Positions 31,563-33,324 of a DNA stretch of 33,324 bases are shown in pieces. The position numbers and the translations under genes were made by a program. Positions within the stretch are counted from its first letter, which is position 1, and each line of letters begins with the position of its first letter. Origin of the DNA: WTAW01 sp964540205 (GTDB taxonomy: Bacteria > Acidobacteriota > Aminicenantia > Aminicenantales > Aminicenantaceae); contig CAZIMJ010000308.1 of the NCBI GenBank assembly GCA_964540205.1, forward strand, positions 1 through 33,324, given 5' to 3'. The notes beneath the pieces are model-generated. The model saw only the letters and a list, made by a program, of their open reading frames with translations, searched no databases and was not told where the DNA came from.

Positions 31563-32228
31563 TTATTTCCTAGCCTTAATGATCCCATGAAGGACAAAAT
31601 CATGGATCAAATCAGTGCTCTCATTCAATGGTAACTCTTTTTCATGTACAGGACCTTTAAAATGAAATCCGCGGAGCAGAGCTCCCAGTATATAGCATAC
31701 CTCTTTCGGGTCCATGTCACGGAATTCCCCCGATCGGATGCCCTCTTCAACGATAGTCACCATAACATTAAAAATCTCTTCCAATTTTTTTCTTAACACT
31801 TGAGGAACCTGAGGATGGTGGTTGGAATGCCACCCTTGTTTGCTCACATCGATTTTTAACAATTTTTTCATTGCAGACTGTTCCATGATGAAAATCCGCG
31901 ATAAATTCCTCTTCCTCTGGTAGTAACCGAGGATGTAATGGATCAGCTCGCGCAGTTTTTCACTGGAATCCATGTCCTTTTCTTGTATCTTGATAGAATT
32001 TTTATACGCTTCATCAAAAGTATTCAGGATGATCTCCATAAACATCTCTTGTTTGCTTTTAAAATAGCGGTAGAGAGTCGCCTTGGAGAATTGGGCTGCT
32101 TCGGCAATATCGTCCATCGTTGCCAGAGCATAACCTTTTTTGGCGAACACATTTTCTGCGGCATTCAAGATGAACTGTTTATTTTCCTGTTCTCTATGGC
32201 GTTTTCTTTCTTTACGAAGATCTCTCAT
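31563..32228 (-). CDS. TetR/AcrR-family repressor of the efflux operon
   Basis: 221 residues. The N-terminal helix-turn-helix is typical: ILNAAENVFAKKGYALATMDD, IAEAAQFSKATLYRYFKSKQEMF (about 20-63). The C-terminal ~150 residues are all-helical and should bind a ligand, but the pocket cannot be named. The ribosome site AAAGGTGAT lies before the ATG. As the first gene of the pump operon it most likely represses its own promoter and is released by an exported compound. A palindrome AGTAT-N7-ATACT at 32255-32271, next to the likely promoter, is a candidate operator. Family and operon position are clear; the target is inferred from position. Confidence 0.9.
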   Translation of the reverse strand: MRDLRKERKRHREQENKQFILNAAENVFAKKGYALATMDDIAEAAQFSKATLYRYFKSKQEMFMEIILNTFDEAYKNSIKIQEKDMDSSEKLRELIHYILGYYQRKRNLSRIFIMEQSAMKKLLKIDVSKQGWHSNHHPQVPQVLRKKLEEIFNVMVTIVEEGIRSGEFRDMDPKEVCYILGALLRGFHFKGPVHEKELPLNESTDLIHDFVLHGIIKARK

Positions 32229-32254
32229 TCCCGATCACCTTTCTAAGACTGACT

Positions 32255-32271
32255 AGTATTGATGCTATACT
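32255..32271. promoter_or_regulatory. Candidate TetR operator upstream of the efflux operon
   Basis: AGTAT-TGATGCT-ATACT is an inverted repeat 27 bp before the tetR start codon, with flanking GACT and AGTC that widen the symmetry imperfectly. On the - strand the overlapping sequence also contains a weak -10-like box, so a repressor bound here would block initiation. The -35 box is unclear. Confidence 0.45.
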
Positions 32272-32390
32272 CATAAGTCTAGTTTTTGAACTAAAGAGTT
32301 AACTTAGCAGTTTTCTCTACTCATGTCAACGCACAATCCATCTTTCACTTGATTCATACGTAAAACTGCTGACAAGGATAATAATACTTT

Positions 32391-32402
32391 GGGGATATCC
32401 CC
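32391..32402. repeat. GGGGATATCCCC palindrome, possible end of the IS1595-type element
   Basis: A perfect 12-bp palindrome lies 16 bp beyond the transposase stop codon. IS ends lie close to the transposase, so the element may begin here or within the next ~25 bp. The other end is outside the window, so no pair of inverted repeats or target duplication can be checked. Confidence 0.4.
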
Positions 32403-32418
32403 TTGACTCCACTAGCCA

Positions 32419-33324
32419 CTATATGTTGTGGTTTTTAGGCTTTGGCCCTCTTGCATGTTTAACCAGGGCTGAGTACTGTACTGGTTCTATCGCCACTGCC
32501 TGCTGGATAAGTCGGTAGAAGAGCTTACCTCGGTAGCGAGAAGTCCGACGGTTAAACCTGAACGTGTATTCATCAAGATAATAATCGAGATGCTGTTGGC
32601 TAACAGCGCCTTGATGGGTTCCCAACAACCATCGCTTCAGCAAAGCCGCCACTCTGTTGCAGGAGGGCAGTAGGTTGGCTCCAACATCGGCATCTTTACG
32701 CACTATTTCATGTATGTAGCCGAGACGATTCAGTTGGTTGTATCCCTTCCATCCATCGGTACGAATTACACTGCCCGGTGCCACAGCTTGCTCGACAGCT
32801 GGTTCCAAACTTGTAGCCGAAGCGTCCGCTACTCGTTGAAGCCGAATCCGACCAATGTGGTTTCCATCCATTTGTGCCGCTATTACCACAAGTGCCTTAC
32901 CCTCGGCTCCACGACCACGTTTCCCAGGCTTTTGCCCGCCAATATAAGTCTCATCAATCTCGATCGTACCCGCGAGCCGATCTCGTCCGGGCCTGACCAT
33001 AGCGCGCCGCAATTTATGCAACCATGTCCAGGCCGTCTCATAGCTGCCCAGTCCCAGAACTCGTTGAAGTCCCTTCGCGTTGGCACCATTTTTTTGACTG
33101 GTTACCCACCAAATCGCTCGGAACCACATCGTCAGAGGCAATCTAGACCTGTCAAAAATGGTTCCAGCTTTTACCGAAACCTAATACTCACAAGCGGCAC
33201 ACTTAACCAGACTACGTTTCGTAAACCAACCCTTCCTACTGCCACATCGTGGACAAATAAATCCCTCGGGCCAGCGCAAACGAAAAAGATATTGCACACA
33301 GGCCGCTTCCGATGCAAATTGATG
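32419..33324 (-). pseudogene. IS1595-family (ISXO2-like) transposase with internal stop codon, partial at window edge
   Basis: The main open part (from 33180 down to 32419) contains the DDE-type catalytic domain: GTIEIDETYIGGQKPGKRG (first Asp), VIRTDGWKGYNQL (second Asp), GTHQGAVSQQHLDYYLDEYTF and FNRR. Upstream in the same frame, from 33324, lies the N-terminal zinc ribbon: WPEGFICPRCGS, then CAACEY. Between them is one TAG at 33181-33183, where Gln is expected (CEY-stop-VSVKAGTIF), so a single C-to-T change can explain the break. The extreme N-terminus is beyond the window. The element is probably inactive unless the codon is read through. It lies just upstream of the efflux operon promoter region, in the same orientation. 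Confidence 0.82.

Noticed and set aside
33181..33183. Programmed amber read-through or pyrrolysine codon in the transposase
   Set aside because: The family has Gln near this point, TAG is one base from CAG, and no read-through signal or Pyl genes are visible. Simple mutation is more likely.

Overview
The window looks like a chromosomal piece of a Gram-negative, anaerobe-like heterotroph of the Acidobacteriota/Candidatus Aminicenantes type. This assignment is an inference. It rests on three GWxTD-domain proteins, two very large TonB-dependent receptors with N-terminal carboxypeptidase-regulatory-like domains, two sulfatase-like/TPR fusions, and many short palindromic repeats between genes. Outer-membrane barrels, lipoproteins and an RND-MFP-TolC pump show that the cell has an outer membrane.

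Layout. 1-3.6 kb (- strand): a sulfatase-like/TPR protein and an overlapping GWxTD lipoprotein, bracketed by a ~31-bp inverted repeat. 3.8-7.6 kb (-): TonB receptor 1, whose leader contains a broken GntR-family regulator gene behind a textbook sigma-54 promoter. 7.9-10.4 kb (+): tatA, a coiled-coil methyltransferase and a ROK-family sugar kinase. 10.5-14.25 kb (-): an N-acyl-D-amino-acid deacylase lipoprotein followed by the second sulfatase-like/TPR protein. 14.4-17.8 kb (+): TonB receptor 2, again behind a sigma-54 promoter and ending in a strong terminator. 17.8-23.2 kb (-): GWxTD-TPR protein, GWxTD lipoprotein, TPR protein, and carboxypeptidase-regulatory-like/TPR protein, probably one operon with its own sigma-54-like promoter. 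23.4-24.6 kb: remnant of a radical SAM gene, tRNA-Leu(CAG) and a cluster of MITE-like inverted repeats. 24.6-25.7 kb (+): a bacterial eRF1-like protein. 25.7-25.96 kb: a nest of palindromic repeats between convergent genes. 25.96-32.2 kb (-): a tetR-tolC-mfp-rnd efflux operon. 32.4 kb to the window end (-): an IS1595-type transposase with a premature amber codon.

How the parts may work together. Both TonB receptors have the same promoter plan: a -24/-12 sigma-54 element, plus two copies of TTCAA-N5-TGGAT about 71-88 and 91-107 bp upstream in the same orientation. This suggests that one enhancer-binding protein, not encoded here, controls both. The receptors, the secreted sulfatase-like/TPR proteins, the GWxTD lipoproteins and the D-aminoacylase could together form an envelope system for capturing and processing peptide or glycan material. 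That grouping comes from gene content and shared regulation. No substrate can be read from the sequence.

The most interesting items are the shared sigma-54/enhancer architecture, the repeated sulfatase-like/TPR + GWxTD + receptor module with a Thr in place of the formylglycine Cys, the GntR remnant in the leader of receptor 1, and the inverted-repeat elements next to the tRNA.
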